DNA of 64,000 bases from Perognathus longimembris pacificus. Taxonomy: Eukaryota > Chordata > Mammalia > Rodentia > Heteromyidae. A program made the translations under genes and the position numbers. Position 1 is the first letter of the stretch. Every line of letters begins with the position of its first letter. The notes beneath the pieces were generated by a model. It was not told the DNA's origin and did not search any database. It saw nothing but the letters and a program-made list of their open reading frames with translations. Below are positions 1 through 12,349 of the stretch, in pieces. The stretch is taken from NCBI RefSeq assembly GCF_023159225.1, contig NC_063172.1, positions 41,607,832 through 41,671,831 of the forward strand. Reading direction: 5' to 3'.

Positions 1-442
1 ACCGTTCATTACTTACACAATTAAAAAATAATCCTTAAAATAAGGATACTTTGTAGATCATTAAACAAAACTGAATTTTAAAACTTTATGGTGGATATTT
101 CATATTTGGCCACATGCCAATTTGGCCTTTTAAGTTCCATCACAATATTATGTATGGCCTCACAAAATAAGACTTCACTAAATAGGGACAATCATTCCCT
201 TTAAAGTTCTATTTTTTTCCTTTGTTTTGAGGCAGTATTTTATCTCATAGCCCAAGTAAGCCTTGATCTTACTTTATATTCAGGCTATCACCAAACTTGT
301 CTGCCTATGCAGTATTGGTATAGACTACCATACCAGATTAAAACAGCATTTAAAAAATAATATTCAGTAATTTAATTTTGTTAATTCTTTTGCATGGTAT
401 TGCATATTCACTACTTATGAAAATGTCAATATTCATAAGCTT

Positions 443-673
443 TCCAATTATTATTATTATTATTTTTTTTGGCCAGTCCTGGGCCTTGGACTCAGGGCCT
501 GAGCACTGTCCCTGGCTTCTTCCCGCTCAAGGCTAGCACTCCCGCCACTTGAGCCACAGCGCCGCTTCTGGCCGTTTTCTGTATATGTGGTGCTGGGGAA
601 TCGAACCTAGGGCCTCATGTATCCGAGGCAGGCACTCTTGCCACTAGGCTATATCCCCAGCCCTCCAATTATT
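443..673 (-). mobile_element. Dimeric ID-like SINE with TSD
   Basis: A tRNA-type SINE lies on the minus strand, with its poly-A tail visible as the T run at 461-470 and its body at 471-663. Read on the minus strand it begins GGGCTGGGGATATAGCCTAG, carries a B-box-like GGTTCGATTCC, and continues into a second ID-like half (CTGTGGCTCAAGTGG, then GAGTCCAAGGCCC). The 10-bp target-site duplication TCCAATTATT sits at 443-452 and 664-673, so the whole insertion is intact. It is close to the copies at 12.4, 16.8 and 34.1 kb, which suggests recent amplification. The split B-box remnants mark it as a retrotransposon rather than a tRNA gene. Confidence 0.93.
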
Positions 674-1765
674 TTTTAAAAAAATAATTTACTTGGCAGA
701 ATAATTTCATCATTTTTTTCTTAGAAAAAATTTTTCTTAGACATTTTAAGTAACATTAAATTGAACAAGTACCTTTATATGTGAAGAAGTAACAGAATTT
801 TACTTAAGTATCTTTTATGCTCTCTTCCTTTATTTTACTTTCTGACTTTCTTTAATACTCCTGGTTGAAGAATGTCATTATGTTTCATGTACCCACCAGA
901 GCAAGTTACTTCCAACCTCTTCTTCAGATCTGGCTTGGACTTATGCATACATTATCATGCCAACAATCCACTCACCCAAATCCCAGCTTTATTGCCATTC
1001 AGACAGCGATGTTTCCCCACATCTCATAGAAAAGGAATGAAGATGGGAAAGGTACATGTGACAAGACAGGCAAAAGCCTTTTTCATGTTACAAATATGAA
1101 AATCTAGAAAATTTCCCAAACAACACACTAGTCAAGTTAGATATTTTGAAGTAAAAATATGTTTTGCAAGGATGAATTGGAGACTTCACTTTTTGTCTTT
1201 CTTTTCAGTCTTTCCCCAAAACTTGAATTTAGATTTCCTCTTTTTCAGGTCCTTTCTCTAATCTTAGCAGATTCATTTTTCCCCCAGATAATATTGTTTT
1301 CAATGTTCCCTATCCTCCTCATGTTTAGTTAAAAGCAAATTTAGAAACTAGTCCCAAAAGTATCTGGAGATCTAGAAAACTTTACAGAAGAGGAGGATGG
1401 CACTGGGACAAGAAATATGTGGTCTATCCTAGGCATTTCTTGCCTGTTGTCTTCCTGTATGCTCTGTTTTCTTGTAGAAGACTTCATACTCCTGAACCTT
1501 TAGACTTGGAAGTTCCAGACAGAGATATGTCCTCCATCTTTGTTAGGTCTGGCTTCCTATATCAACCTGTGTCTATCCACTAACTTCCCTCTCCTGTAAT
1601 TTTAATACAGAAGCACGTGGTAAGAATCTTAAATTCTTAAAAATAAAATGAAAATGTTTCTTTTTTCTTTAATTATAATAGGTGTACATAAAGAACAGAG
1701 TAGAATAAAATTTTGTAAATCCCACTATTCAAGGGAAACATTGTTAATCTTTAAGGGAAAATATT
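674..1765. other. AT-rich unique DNA, nothing recognised
   Basis: No repeat, RNA gene or convincing coding region was seen. The 75-codon open frame at 872-1099 shows no family motif and is of a length expected by chance. Confidence 0.5.
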
Positions 1766-1871
1766 AGTTTAATTACATATTCTCTAGACTTATTGTTTAT
1801 TTAAAATAAAAGAATATCAGTTTAATTACATATTCTCTAGACTTATTGTTTATTTAAAATAAAAGAATATC
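1766..1871. repeat. Exact 53-bp tandem duplication
   Basis: Two back-to-back copies (1766-1818 and 1819-1871) of a 53-bp AT-rich unit, starting AGTTTAATTACATATTCTCT, are identical by eye. The lack of divergence in neutral-looking DNA suggests a young duplication or an assembly artefact. Confidence 0.9.
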
Positions 1872-2355
1872 AACTTGATTAAACATTTCCCTGAATTTTA
1901 GATTAATTTTAATTATTAATTACACCAGTTGCTTCAATAAAAAAGTATATTCTACCTTATAAATTTGTCAAATTAGTTTATATTTAATTCTAGACGTGCA
2001 AATCAGTCAGAGGGAAAATTCTGCAACCAGACTAGCCATGTAAAAATCAGCAAGATATTTCAACATTTAACTGAGTTGAAAACTTTCACTCTCATATGTA
2101 ATATATAATCAATTAATGCATTTAAGGCTGGACTTAAAAATTGTCTCAATAATTATCTTCAAGTTGCTTGGTTCTGTTGTCTTCTTCTCTGAAAATAAAA
2201 CCAGAGAACCTTTGTTTAACTATTATTTATTATTCTACAATCTATGTGTGGCTAGATTGTAGTTTTTTATGTAAAAGGAAAACTATAGGGACTTAGACAA
2301 ATCTTTCCCCAAATTTTTCAAAATGAAATAAAGTATAGATATGATATGTTATGGA
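1872..2355. other. AT-rich unique DNA, nothing recognised
   Basis: No feature could be supported in this AT-rich stretch. Confidence 0.5.
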
Positions 2356-2358
2356 ATT

Positions 2359-2690
2359 GTTTCTGTAGGCTGGTACTAGGGATTGTACTTAAGGCTTGGC
2401 TGCTGTCTCATAGAATTTTTGCTCAACAGTGGTGTTCTACCACCAAGCCACAACTCCAATTCAGGCATTTTGGTGGTTAATTGAAAATAAGACTCATGGA
2501 CTTTCCTGTCTAATCTGCATATTTGAATCTTTTGGAGCTTTTCTTAGACACATTTGCTTGCACCCAAATATGATCAGTTTGGGTTTAAAACCTGGATTTT
2601 TTCCTTTTTGCTTGGAGTCTGGTGATTGGAATCAGGATTGCCTCCAGGCTGTTTACTGTGACTCCACCCACTGACTGTAAGGTCAATTTA
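2359..2690 (-). mobile_element. Degraded B1/ID-type SINE remnants
   Basis: Minus-strand SINE-like sequence. The plus strand reads GGCTGGTACTAGGGATTGTA (antisense of an ID B-box region), then TTGCTCAACAGTGGTGTTCTACCA and CTCATGGACTTTCCTG. The last motif is the antisense of the hinge AGGAAAGTCCATGAG found in the younger chimeric SINEs at 59.4 and 63.3 kb. A second degraded unit follows, with GATTGGAATCAGGATTGCCTC near 2624. There is no clear TSD, so the boundaries are approximate. Confidence 0.55.
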
Positions 2691-2989
2691 ACAGGACTTA
2701 AATTAAAATAGTAGTCAAAAGCAAGTAATTTTGTAACCATGATACCAGTTTTTATATATTTTACACACAGACCGACAGACACTTGTTCATAAGCTCCGGG
2801 GCTACCTTAGATTTTATTTTTTTGTAAATTGGCCATGTAAGTTTTCTGAAATTCCAGTGGCAAAATGACATGATTTTGCCCATAATTTAGAACCATGTGG
2901 TCAGCTAGAAACCAAAAAACTAAAAGAAAACCTTTTCCAGTGAACAAAATTTTCACAGATTTAACGGTGAGGAAACAAAGAAGCCACGT

Positions 2990-4362
2990 TGAGAAACCAG
3001 TTCAGCTCCAATGGGGAGCAGAAGTGGGATGCTATGACCACAGAAGGTCTAGGAGAAGGGAAACAGGAAACAAACAGCACAGACACATGGCATGACATAA
3101 TAGCAGCAGAGATGGTCAGAGCCTTAACAGGACCACAGCAAGACAGCTTCACCTTTGAAAATTTGAATTGCAGGCAGCAGTTATAGAGTTCAGGGGGGCA
3201 GGGTTACAGGGAGGTTGAGTTTCCACATCCCCACCCTGCCTCTAGGAATTCGGCACACGCATTACCTGGGTGGTGGGGTGAGGAGTGGGAATCCACCTCC
3301 AAGAGTTTTTGGAACCTTGATGCCAACCAAGATAGTGCTGGTTAAAAACCAATTCTATTGTCCACCACATGGTTAGTGCTAAAGAAAACTTAAGATTTAG
3401 CCAACAAAAAGCAGAATTGAACAGAACCTCTAAACTTAACAAACATCAATAGCAAGAACAGAAAACCTTCCTTTGTGTTTTTCAAAGAAGATGTTAAACA
3501 AACATTGGTACCTTTGGAAGCTAGTACCAGCCCATCCTTATCACAGGTAGGCAGGCAGGTGGAGTTCAGAGACAGGCAGAAAGAGAAAGAGAGAGTTCCA
3601 CTTGCCCAAGTGCTCAAAGAAGTTACATAAGTCCTATAAAATATCAGTGGTCCAGTGTCCCATGTAGGGGCCACATGGAGTTCCAAATTTGGGGCCAAAT
3701 TTGATTGCACGAGGCTTAAGATTGGGCTCAAACTTGAGCTGTTTTCCTGAAACGTTTTAGACTATCCTCCACCCTTGATGAGTGACCAGCAGAGCTGAAC
3801 TAGAGCTACCTACCAGTATCCCAGTGGGGCTCTGTTCAGTTGACTTCAAAATGGGGCTGACTGTTAAGGAATAAACAGCAAAGGAGTCATCACACCAAAT
3901 TCTGATTCCCTTGACCTAGCCCGGTGGCTTATGGTCCCTGGGAGTGGGGCTTGGAACTTGGTGCCAAGATTTTGGTCAGTGTGGCCTGATGGCCTAGGCC
4001 TGGTGGCCTTATGGAAAATTGGACCTGAGCCCCAAGCTAATGGTCACTCACCCTGGTTGGAGATTCAAATCCATTATTGTGGTGGATGGAAGTAGACTGC
4101 TTGGTCAGGAGAAAGCTACCTCTGTGGTCCTCTGGGTGGGCTTAGGACAGCAGAATAGGTCCCGGGGGCAGCTTGGACCCCCCAGAAATGGCGGAGCAAA
4201 TCTCCTGGAGAACCTAACCTGAGTTCAGCATCAATGAAAGGATCTGTCCAGCCATCCCAGGGGATCATGCAGAGATAGTCACAGACAGCAGAAGAAGGTT
4301 CATAAAGAGGTTTATTAGTGGGGCTCTATCTCCCAAAAGAGAGGGAGCATCTGCTAGAACTA
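2990..4362 (-). mobile_element. Possible 5' fragment of an endogenous retrovirus
   Basis: This block is visibly richer in G+C than both flanks. On the minus strand it carries AATAAA (plus-strand TTTATT at 4311-4316), then about 130 bases later CATTTC followed by TGGGGGGTCC (plus-strand GGACCCCCCA at 4175-4184). That arrangement resembles the R-U5 end of a retroviral LTR followed by a proline-tRNA-type primer-binding site, as in gammaretrovirus-like (ERV1) elements. DNA toward lower coordinates would then be leader and decayed gag-side sequence. Open frames here (for example 3390-3731 minus) show no motif I can assign. No TSD or complete LTR was found. The LTR reading is inference; an unrelated GC-rich repeat is the alternative. 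Confidence 0.32.
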
Positions 4363-4540
4363 TCTTGAACATATACTAATATTAACAATAAGGGAAACCT
4401 TAGAGTCCATGTTTCTTTAGGTCTGGCTTACTTCACTTAGTATGATTTTCCCCAGTCTTTCCTTCTCCTTATGAATGGGGCAATTCCATTCTTTAGGATA
4501 GAAGCATAGAATTTCATTGATTATATGTACTACAACTCAC
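4363..4540 (-). mobile_element. L1 fragment (end of ORF2 and 3' UTR)
   Basis: Antisense L1 sequence. Phrases such as GAGTCCATGTTTCTTTAGGT and GAATGGGGCAATTCCATTCT are nearly the same as those in the L1 copies at 39.5 and 40.7 kb. It abuts the retrovirus-like block on its left and lacks its own 3' end. Confidence 0.8.
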
Positions 4541-6110
4541 CTTTCTTAAGTAAACAGACTGCAGACACTGGCAAATATCTGTTAAGAAAAATGTTGGTAT
4601 ATATTTCAAATTTTATATAAGAGTCATCTCAGCTTGATTGTATTTAAACGTATGAAATCCTAAAATCTAAAGTTATGTAATCTACAATTTGGAGAACATT
4701 TGAATGCATAAATTATCACATATTTATCACATGTTTCATTGGGGTCATAAAAACTCATCAGTCCTGTGGGAACTTATATAAGCAAGATAATCTGCTCTAT
4801 TTTGTTGGCAGATATAATGATGTTAACAAAATATTGAAAATATATGTATTTATCATCTGTCTTCCAATGTTATATACTCCTGTGACATAAACACTGTTTA
4901 CTAGACACTCCAGTCTCTCACTGAAATTTTTTAGCATTCTCACAGTAGTAGTTGATATGACCATACAGCTATTCTGGTTGATGAGCTGTGGGCAGAAATG
5001 CATTTCTACATAAGAGCTACTACATGCACTACCAACTATCTCTTCCTGTACATAGATAGCCAACTCATCATGTGTTTCCAATGGTTCATCTATAAAACAG
5101 TAGAGGGGAAATCACCAGCAGGAAGTGGAACCATCATAGTTAGCTCTAAACATTTGCATTGACAATTATTATGAACCATGCATAGTTTGGGGTTGGGTTA
5201 AACAGATGTTAATGTATTTTTCTATTGGAACATATGCTAACTGATCTCATGATCCTCTTGCCTGGATCCCTTATTGAAACCTTATAATGAAGTCAATTTT
5301 TTTTTTTTATGTGAGGCCTCTTTAGATAAATGGTGACAATGATTCTCTTAAATGTACCACTTTCTAGCTCAGCAATCTTAATTGATTAGTCAGATTTTAC
5401 TAGGGTTTGCTCCATAACAGACATCTGTGCTCTCAAACCTCACTGTTTGCAACCATAAAGATTTATTATTCTTCCCATCAGTTATTAATTCTTACATTAG
5501 CTGGACAGTGGCAATGGTACACTGTTGTCCTTAAGCATAACATACTTGAAGAAAAACAAACATGGGTAGAATCACAGAAACAAGTTTAAACTTCCATATG
5601 AGAGTTTCCCCTTGTTATTTGCACAGGTCATTTTTGTAGCTACCTAACTAATATTAAAGTAAATGGGATAAGAAATATGAGCTTTGCATAAGTAGAGGCA
5701 AAAATAATTAATATAAAATACATTTATTTGTTTTGTTTCCATTCTTGATAGATTGCCTAGCATTATACTTGGAATCTAGTGGTTAATATTTCGAGTCAAT
5801 AGACTTATCTCTTTGTTTCTGCTTACTCAAATCTTATTTCTCCTTAAAATTTTGCTTCTTAAAAACCAATGTGATGGCCTAGCTACAATGATTAAAATGT
5901 CCTTGACTGAATAAATCAAGTGGAATAAGTTTAAAAGTTACTTCTACTGACCTATACTGTGCCAATAAAATTGAGTTAATTTTGTAATCACTTAGTATTA
6001 AAAATAATTTCAACTGAAATCCTAATATTTTATGTTTTTTCTCATACTGATTTTGTGAATATAAATTAATAAGCCCTAATATTCTTATTTCCTGTCTTCT
6101 TCTTCTGAAA
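4541..6110. other. AT-rich unique DNA, nothing recognised
   Basis: No repeat or gene could be supported. Open frames at 4797-5081 (minus), 5407-5589 and 5879-6169 (minus) have no recognisable motif, and their composition follows the AT-rich background. Confidence 0.45.
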
Positions 6111-7060
6111 TTCTTTTCCTCTTTCATTATTACTTTTAAATTTTTAAGTAGTGTACAATGTGATTTCATTCAAATCACATTATGAGTACAATGCATTTTG
6201 ATCAGTGTTATCCTTTCTCAACTTTCCCTATCCCATTCTTTTTTTCTTGTATTTTATTTCCTTGTTTTTTCTTGTTGCTCATTGACAAAGTATCCCATCT
6301 TACCCATCCCTTACTGTAGAATTCTTATTTTTTTCTACTTATACCTAATCTGCCACATCATCACTTCTCCTCACAACGGATTTCTATACCTATACCCAGA
6401 ATATAACATTTCTTATTTCACTACCTCCTCTATGCCCTATCTCTTCCCTTATTACCTATATTCCAGAGAGTTTAACTCCATCCTTACTATTACCTTAAAA
6501 AAAACAAAACCCAAGAGCATTTAGCAACACTGGAATTCTAGAAAAAGGTTATCACTGGTGTTCTACTGGATGACTTTAATCTATGCTAACTAGAGGATGC
6601 ATTAAAGCTGAGATAAAATATCTCACCAGGGGAGGGATCTGCCTTATCAAACTCTGTGACATCTAGCTAATGGAGATCATAGAGAACAACTCATTGTGGT
6701 GGCTTTTGGCATCTGAAAGTAAGTATGAATGGGGCATTGGCACAGAAATACAAGAAATACAATCAATCGGGGAAATACAATACCCTCCAGAAAACAATCA
6801 CACAATAAAGGAACAGAGTGATATTGAAGCAGAGGAAACCTCATACATTAGGTCCAAAGAACTGTTGATAAAAATGTTCAGTGAAATGGCAGACATATTC
6901 CATGAACACAACGAGACTAATAAAGGTAGTATAGAAGAAAAAGATAATACAAATAAAAATCTAGACAAATTCCAAGTTAATAAAAGAGGTCCAAAAATAC
7001 TATGCCCCTTAGAATGAAACTAAATATCTCAGAGAGAAATAAATTAAGAAAATAAGAAAG
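6111..7060 (+). mobile_element. Probable old L1 pieces, including an ORF1-like stretch
   Basis: The pyrimidine-rich stretch 6190-6500 resembles an antisense L1 3' UTR. The stretch 6670-7017 encodes 115 open codons on the plus strand, rich in Glu, Lys and Asn. Its segment around EMADIFHEHNETNKG has the heptad-like, charged character of an L1 ORF1p coiled coil. It lacks the conserved RNA-recognition and C-terminal domains of ORF1p. Assignment to L1 rests on composition and on adjacency to L1 ORF2 sequence at 7.1 kb. Confidence 0.4.
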
Positions 7061-7096
7061 TCAATCCAATACTTGATTCATTCATTCAATTTAGGC

Positions 7097-8300
7097 ATCT
7101 AACCTCTTTTTGATAACTTTACTATAGTGAATAGTGTAGCAATGAACATGGGTGTGTAAATGGCTGTTCTACTGTATTTTGACTTGTAATCGTTCTGATA
7201 AATGCCTAATAGTGGTATCACTGAGTCACAGGGTAGTTCCAGATCTGCTTTTTTTAGGAATCTGCATTTTTTTTCCACAATAGCTGCACCACTTTACATT
7301 CACCATTACGTTCACAGCAACAGTGCATTAGAATTCCTTTTGCCCACATTCATGCCACAATCTGTTGCTTTTTGTATTGTTCATGATGGTTGTTATTAGT
7401 GGTGCGACATAGAATCCCACTTTTAATTTGTATTTCCTTAGTGGTCAGATGTGATGAGATTCTCTTTGTGTGTCTATTGACTTTTTTTATTTCTTCAGAA
7501 AGATCTCTATTTAGCACCTTTGCCCTTTTAACATTAGGGTTATTAATAATTAATAATAATCTGGAACTCTTTTTGTCTTCTGGATGTTAGGTTGCTGTCC
7601 AACAAATATCTGGAAAAAAATCTTTTTTCTATCTGTAGGCTGTCATTTTAGCTTTTTAACTATGACCTTACTGTAGAGAACACTTACCTTGATGAAATCC
7701 TATTTATCACTTCTGTTTTTGATTAGTTGATACCCTGGAATTCTACTCAGAAATGATGCTTGTCAATAAGTTCTAACACACACATTGTTATTAATCTATC
7801 AAGAATAATAATATTAATTATCTTGTAGAGTTATGGATAGACCTAGAAAAATTATGTTAAGTGATGTGAGTCATGCTTAGAAAAACAATACATGTTATCT
7901 CTCATATGTGAAAGTTAGATCTAACATTTATATATGTAATTATACACAGGGTAATATGCATATATATTTATATAGATACATGTTAAAGTGTCTGCAGGGA
8001 GAAAAATTCCAATGGTATGAGTCCTTTGGACAACTAATTTAAAATTTAACAAATGAATAACCATGAAGTTGGAACTTCAAGGGTTCAAATGAAGGGGGTA
8101 GAACAATAAAGACAGAAAAAGTGGGATAATGCAGCCATAAAATTCAATATTTATATGTGAAAATGGAACTACAAACATTGGGAGGATGGGTGGAGCTGTG
8201 GAACTTAGGGGAGAAAGATGAAAGAGGTAACAACAATCAAGATGTACTCATGAACTATCATCTTGAATTTAAATTTCTATGCACAATCATTTAAAGATAA
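7097..8300 (+). mobile_element. Old 5'-inverted (twin-primed) L1
   Basis: The left part, 7097-7735, is antisense L1 ORF2. It contains the familiar GTGAATAGTGTAGCAATGAACATGGG, the AATGCCTAATAGTGGTATCA region and the TTTGCCCTTTTAACATTAGGGTT region. The right part, 7736-8300, is sense L1 starting at TGGAATTCTACTCAG and running through TTATGTTAAGTGATGTGAGTC into the 3' UTR. The two halves meet in opposite orientation at about 7735, at neighbouring positions of the element. That is the signature of twin priming during L1 reverse transcription. Divergence is high, with many indels and stops, so the copy is old. Confidence 0.75.
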
Positions 8301-11300
8301 TTTACAAAAAATGCAAAACTAAAAACAGTATATGTTTAAAAATAAATTTCTTGGAGAGCACTTTATTCCTTCATTTCTCTTTGATTTGAAACAAATACCT
8401 CCTTACACAGAGAAAAACAATAGAAGACCCACGGCATACTTCCCCTTCAATAAAAGACAAAGGATAAATTAAATTTTGTATAAAATGGATATGAAGTTGT
8501 TTATTTTGGTAATTCTTCAAATTAATGTATTTTATGTCATCATATTTCAATTTTTATAAAGAATTCAGTAATGCATTTTAATAAACTGTTGTAGATCACA
8601 AGAAAATTTCTACTTTGTTGAAAGAGTACAAGGGCCCAGTTTCCAATCTGTTTTTCATGCCTGGGATTTCTTGATTATGTATTGCTGGGACATGAATAAA
8701 CCATAACAACCACATTTTTTCACTACCAATATTTCAAGTTAAGAATAATAACATTCTTGTCACATTAGCAAATACTAATGTGAAGCATTTGGAAATACAT
8801 GGACGATGGCTTTGTATACCACTCTCATACTTAGAATTTGGTAACCTAGAAAAGTATAAGAGGCCCTCAGGGCAGTTAGTTCCTTCACAGAAATTTTCCA
8901 CCTTTGAGTGGGAAGAATTAGAAAGGTCACTAGGTACACATACATATGAAAGCACAACTATACCTGGACTATATTTCCTATGTCCTTAAAGATATAGATA
9001 TTGTAATATGTTTGTTATTAAAATTTCAATATGCCAATGTGAGTTAAGCAATTTTAGGGTTGTTTTTTTTTAGACCATTTCCATAGGAAAACCTTCCTTT
9101 CAAATGTTTCCAAACACTCTTTTCATTTTCAAAACAAAATGTATTATCTAAAACAAGCCAAATGTTCTTTGAACTCACTTTGTGCTATTCTGTACCTAAA
9201 GCCTTAAGACATGAAAAAATATTGTTACTTCCTTCGAAAGAGAAGATTGGTACTGATGAATAAGCATCTTGTGTTTACTCTTTGAAAAATATGAAAAGCA
9301 TCTTTAGATGTCAACACTGGAATGACCAGGTGCTGGTTCAAAGAGTGACAGACAAACTTAGGCAGAAAATCTCAGGTGGTTATTTTACTTTTCAGTGTCA
9401 AAACTCTAGCAACTCTGGGATAAGCTCTAGTACTAACAGAAAGTAAAAATAATTCCCATGTAAACTCTAAAAATGTGTAAATATATCCTTTTCTTGTTAA
9501 CAACCTTGGTGACATAAAGGCCATTTTCTGTTTGTTTGATAGGAAAGTAGGAGTGGATATTCCTGGACAAGGTCTTCCCTTTCAGTTTATTCAAGAAAAT
9601 GCATATCTTAGAAGATATTTGTTCACCTGAACAGATTTTGTTTGTGATCTAATGATTCAAGCATCATTGTTGATACATTAGAATTAATTTTAATACTGTC
9701 TTCTACAAATTATTTAAATTTATAAAATTTTCTTAACCTTGTAATTTTCTAATCTGCAAATTCACAATTCGGGGGGGGGTTGGCACTTTTACAAACAACT
9801 TTATTTTTTAATTAAAATCTACTTAATGAGAGGGAACAGAATAGAGTTCTTTTATTTTTCTTAGGGAATTAAAACAGTTTAGATTTCTGATTATTATTTT
9901 GTCACATTATATTCATTTTAAATCATAAAATCACAAAGCAAGTAACCATAACAGGAGATTTATGGAGAACTTTCACTTGTGACTTGCAGAAGTGCTTCTA
10001 CTTTGTCATTTTTAAAGTAGTTCACAGAATTACCCTATATAATTTGCCTTCCTTAGTTTGTTATTGTTTATTGTTATACCAGAGTAAATAATATATACCA
10101 TGTTCATTAGAGGAAATGCAGAGGCTGGAAGGACAAAGAACTTTTAACATTACAGAGAAAGCATTCCTCAGCTTTTTAAAAATTGACCTTAAAATAGATG
10201 AAGTAAAGGTGTCCAAAATAAAGGAAAATCATTACAATTTTTAGTTAGGATTTTTTTGAGGGGAAAGGTTAAGTCATACTCTTGCCATTTTATTGTGTCA
10301 CTAATTTTATTTACTGGAATTTGCAAAGTATAAATCCCTTGGGTAAAAAGTACATTCACTGCATACTTTTTACTAAACACAGGTTCACACCCATGAGAAC
10401 TGCAATAAAACATCGGCATGCTGGGAATTTTTAATAAAGATCATTTTATCTAAACACTGTCCCTTCAGTGAATGATAGAAGGTCTCATGAGAGTTCATAA
10501 TTCTAGGATATTTATTTTATATCCATGTACCCAGGAAACCTGTTAATAAAGTCAGTCTTAAAAAATGGCTCTATAAGCCAATAAAACTTCTAAGCTAATA
10601 TTACTTACTCTTTGTCCCTTCAGCAATATTACACAGAGAATTACACTCACCATTTTATCCATGGTTTTATTAAAATTAGTACATTATTTTTCTAACTGGA
10701 TTGGAAGCTTTAGGAGGGCAAATATCTTTTTGCCCAATTTGCCTGATTTCAAACTACTTTTTATCGTATACTAGGAATTGACCAGGCTTTTATTTTTGAA
10801 CAAACAATATTGTATTTTCTGTCTCTGTCTTTCCGTCTTTCTGTCCCTTTTTCTGACACTGTTCTTATTTATTGAAAAATTTTATAAAAGCTTGTGTTTA
10901 TTCATAGAATTCATCATGTTTTTATGCCTATTCTTTTCAATATTGCCATTTTGTCAGTGCAAACGTACACCTTAACTAATGTTTCCTCTTTCCTTTGGTC
11001 TATTCATTCTGCTTGTTTTAAGGTCAATTGTAAAATACACTGTAATTTATGGAAAAGTTAAAATATTTTCAATGGTAATTCCTCCCTAGATGTTCTTTAG
11101 ATTTTTAAACAACCACTTGTAAGATGGTTATAAACACATATTCTTAATAAAACAGCAGGGAACATACATATGTATTTTTGAATTGTAATGCAATAAGAAA
11201 TAGAATGGAAGGATTTAATAATATTCTTTGAAATGTTTCATTGGCACATTGCCAAAAATACTTAAGCAAATGACCTTTTGTATCCTTTACTACTGAGTCA

Positions 11301-11509
11301 ATATTAGTAATTTTCATAAAAGCTTCTTACACAGTCAAGAGAGTCATGAAAGCATTTTTACCATGAACAGAATGAGTCTGTATGGAATATTGATTCTTCA
11401 TGTCAAACACAGCTGGAGTTTTTCAACAGTAATTCCAGATCTGGCATACAAAATTCTTTCACTAATTCTCATCAGTATTGAATGAGAATATGACTAGTTA
11501 ATAGCTACC
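8301..11509. other. Long AT-rich stretch with nothing recognised
   Basis: I saw no SINE, L1, RNA gene or coding signature. Open frames at 8780-8989, 8734-8957 (minus), 10189-10419 (minus) and 10778-10975 lack family motifs. The last is Phe/Leu/Cys-rich because of its T-rich DNA. Confidence 0.45.
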
Positions 11510-12060
11510 TCAAATAAATGCTATGTGAAGCCAAGGTCCATGAAGCAACAAGTGAAATGGAAACAGTAACCATTTGTCATGCTCAGAAATATTCTGAAGA
11601 GCACAGGCCAAGGCTGTCTTCAGATTTTGATCCTTTGCTTTAGCCGCAATCCACTTGGAAGGAGCCAGGTCACTGTTTTGTTCCCATAGTCCCGTTACAG
11701 ACAACTGTAGCATGCAGCATTATCTGCGATGGGATTAGGCATCTGTTCTAAACAGATGGGCTACCCTCAAGAACACATAACAGGTAATGGCAAAACAGAA
11801 TGGATATTCCCCAATACTCAGAGTTGATTTTGTCTGATGCTCCACCTCTGAATATAAGGCTTCATTTGCTGTGAGTTTACTGCATTTCAGAGGCTTATCA
11901 TTCTTCTCGGGACACTTTAGTGCTTCGCTGTATTTTGAAGCTGATCAAAATTTTTGATTTCTGCTTTATATTGTGTTTTTAGACTTTCCTTAGCAGTTCC
12001 CTGTACCATATCCAATAATTCATTCATTTTTTTTTTAATCTAGGGTTCTTGAGTAATGTA
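11510..12060 (-). pseudogene. Possible degraded retrocopy of an unidentified coding sequence
   Basis: On the minus strand, several stretches in changing frames look protein-like despite frame breaks. The first, from about 12060 downward, is coiled-coil-like (near MNELLDMVQGTAKESLKTQY). Next comes a Lys/Cys-rich stretch (KPLKCSKLTANEALYSEVEH). The last is a 67-codon open frame ending at 11510 with LAPSKWIAAKAKDQNLKTAL. Codon choice is more balanced than in the AT-rich surroundings. I do not recognise the protein. There is no A-tail or TSD that I can see. Alternatives are a remnant of a repeat ORF, possibly the L1 ORF1 coiled coil at its start, or chance. Confidence 0.25.
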
Positions 12061-12349
12061 CTCCTTTTGTAGGATTTTTCTTGAGATTTGTGAGAACTGG
12101 GAGATTTCTTTTTTGGCTTGCATATTTGTATATTGCACATATTTAGAATTAAAACTTAAAATCAGAATTTTCAAAGCTGTAAATGTATTAGTAAATTGTA
12201 TATAAATGTGTACATGAATAAAACATTAGGAAAATTTTAATAGTCAACAATTCATAGTGACTTTGCAAATTTTGAACAAAGAGAATTCAGTTTTTACTTC
12301 TGTGTTAATAAAATGCAGAGGTAAATCTGCTCCAAAGCCAAAAATATAT

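Noticed and set aside
443..673. tRNA-like gene with A and B boxes
   Set aside because: No cloverleaf with a closed acceptor stem; the A-tail and TSD show a SINE.
1766..1871. CRISPR-like direct repeats
   Set aside because: Only two adjacent copies, no spacers, and the genome is mammalian.
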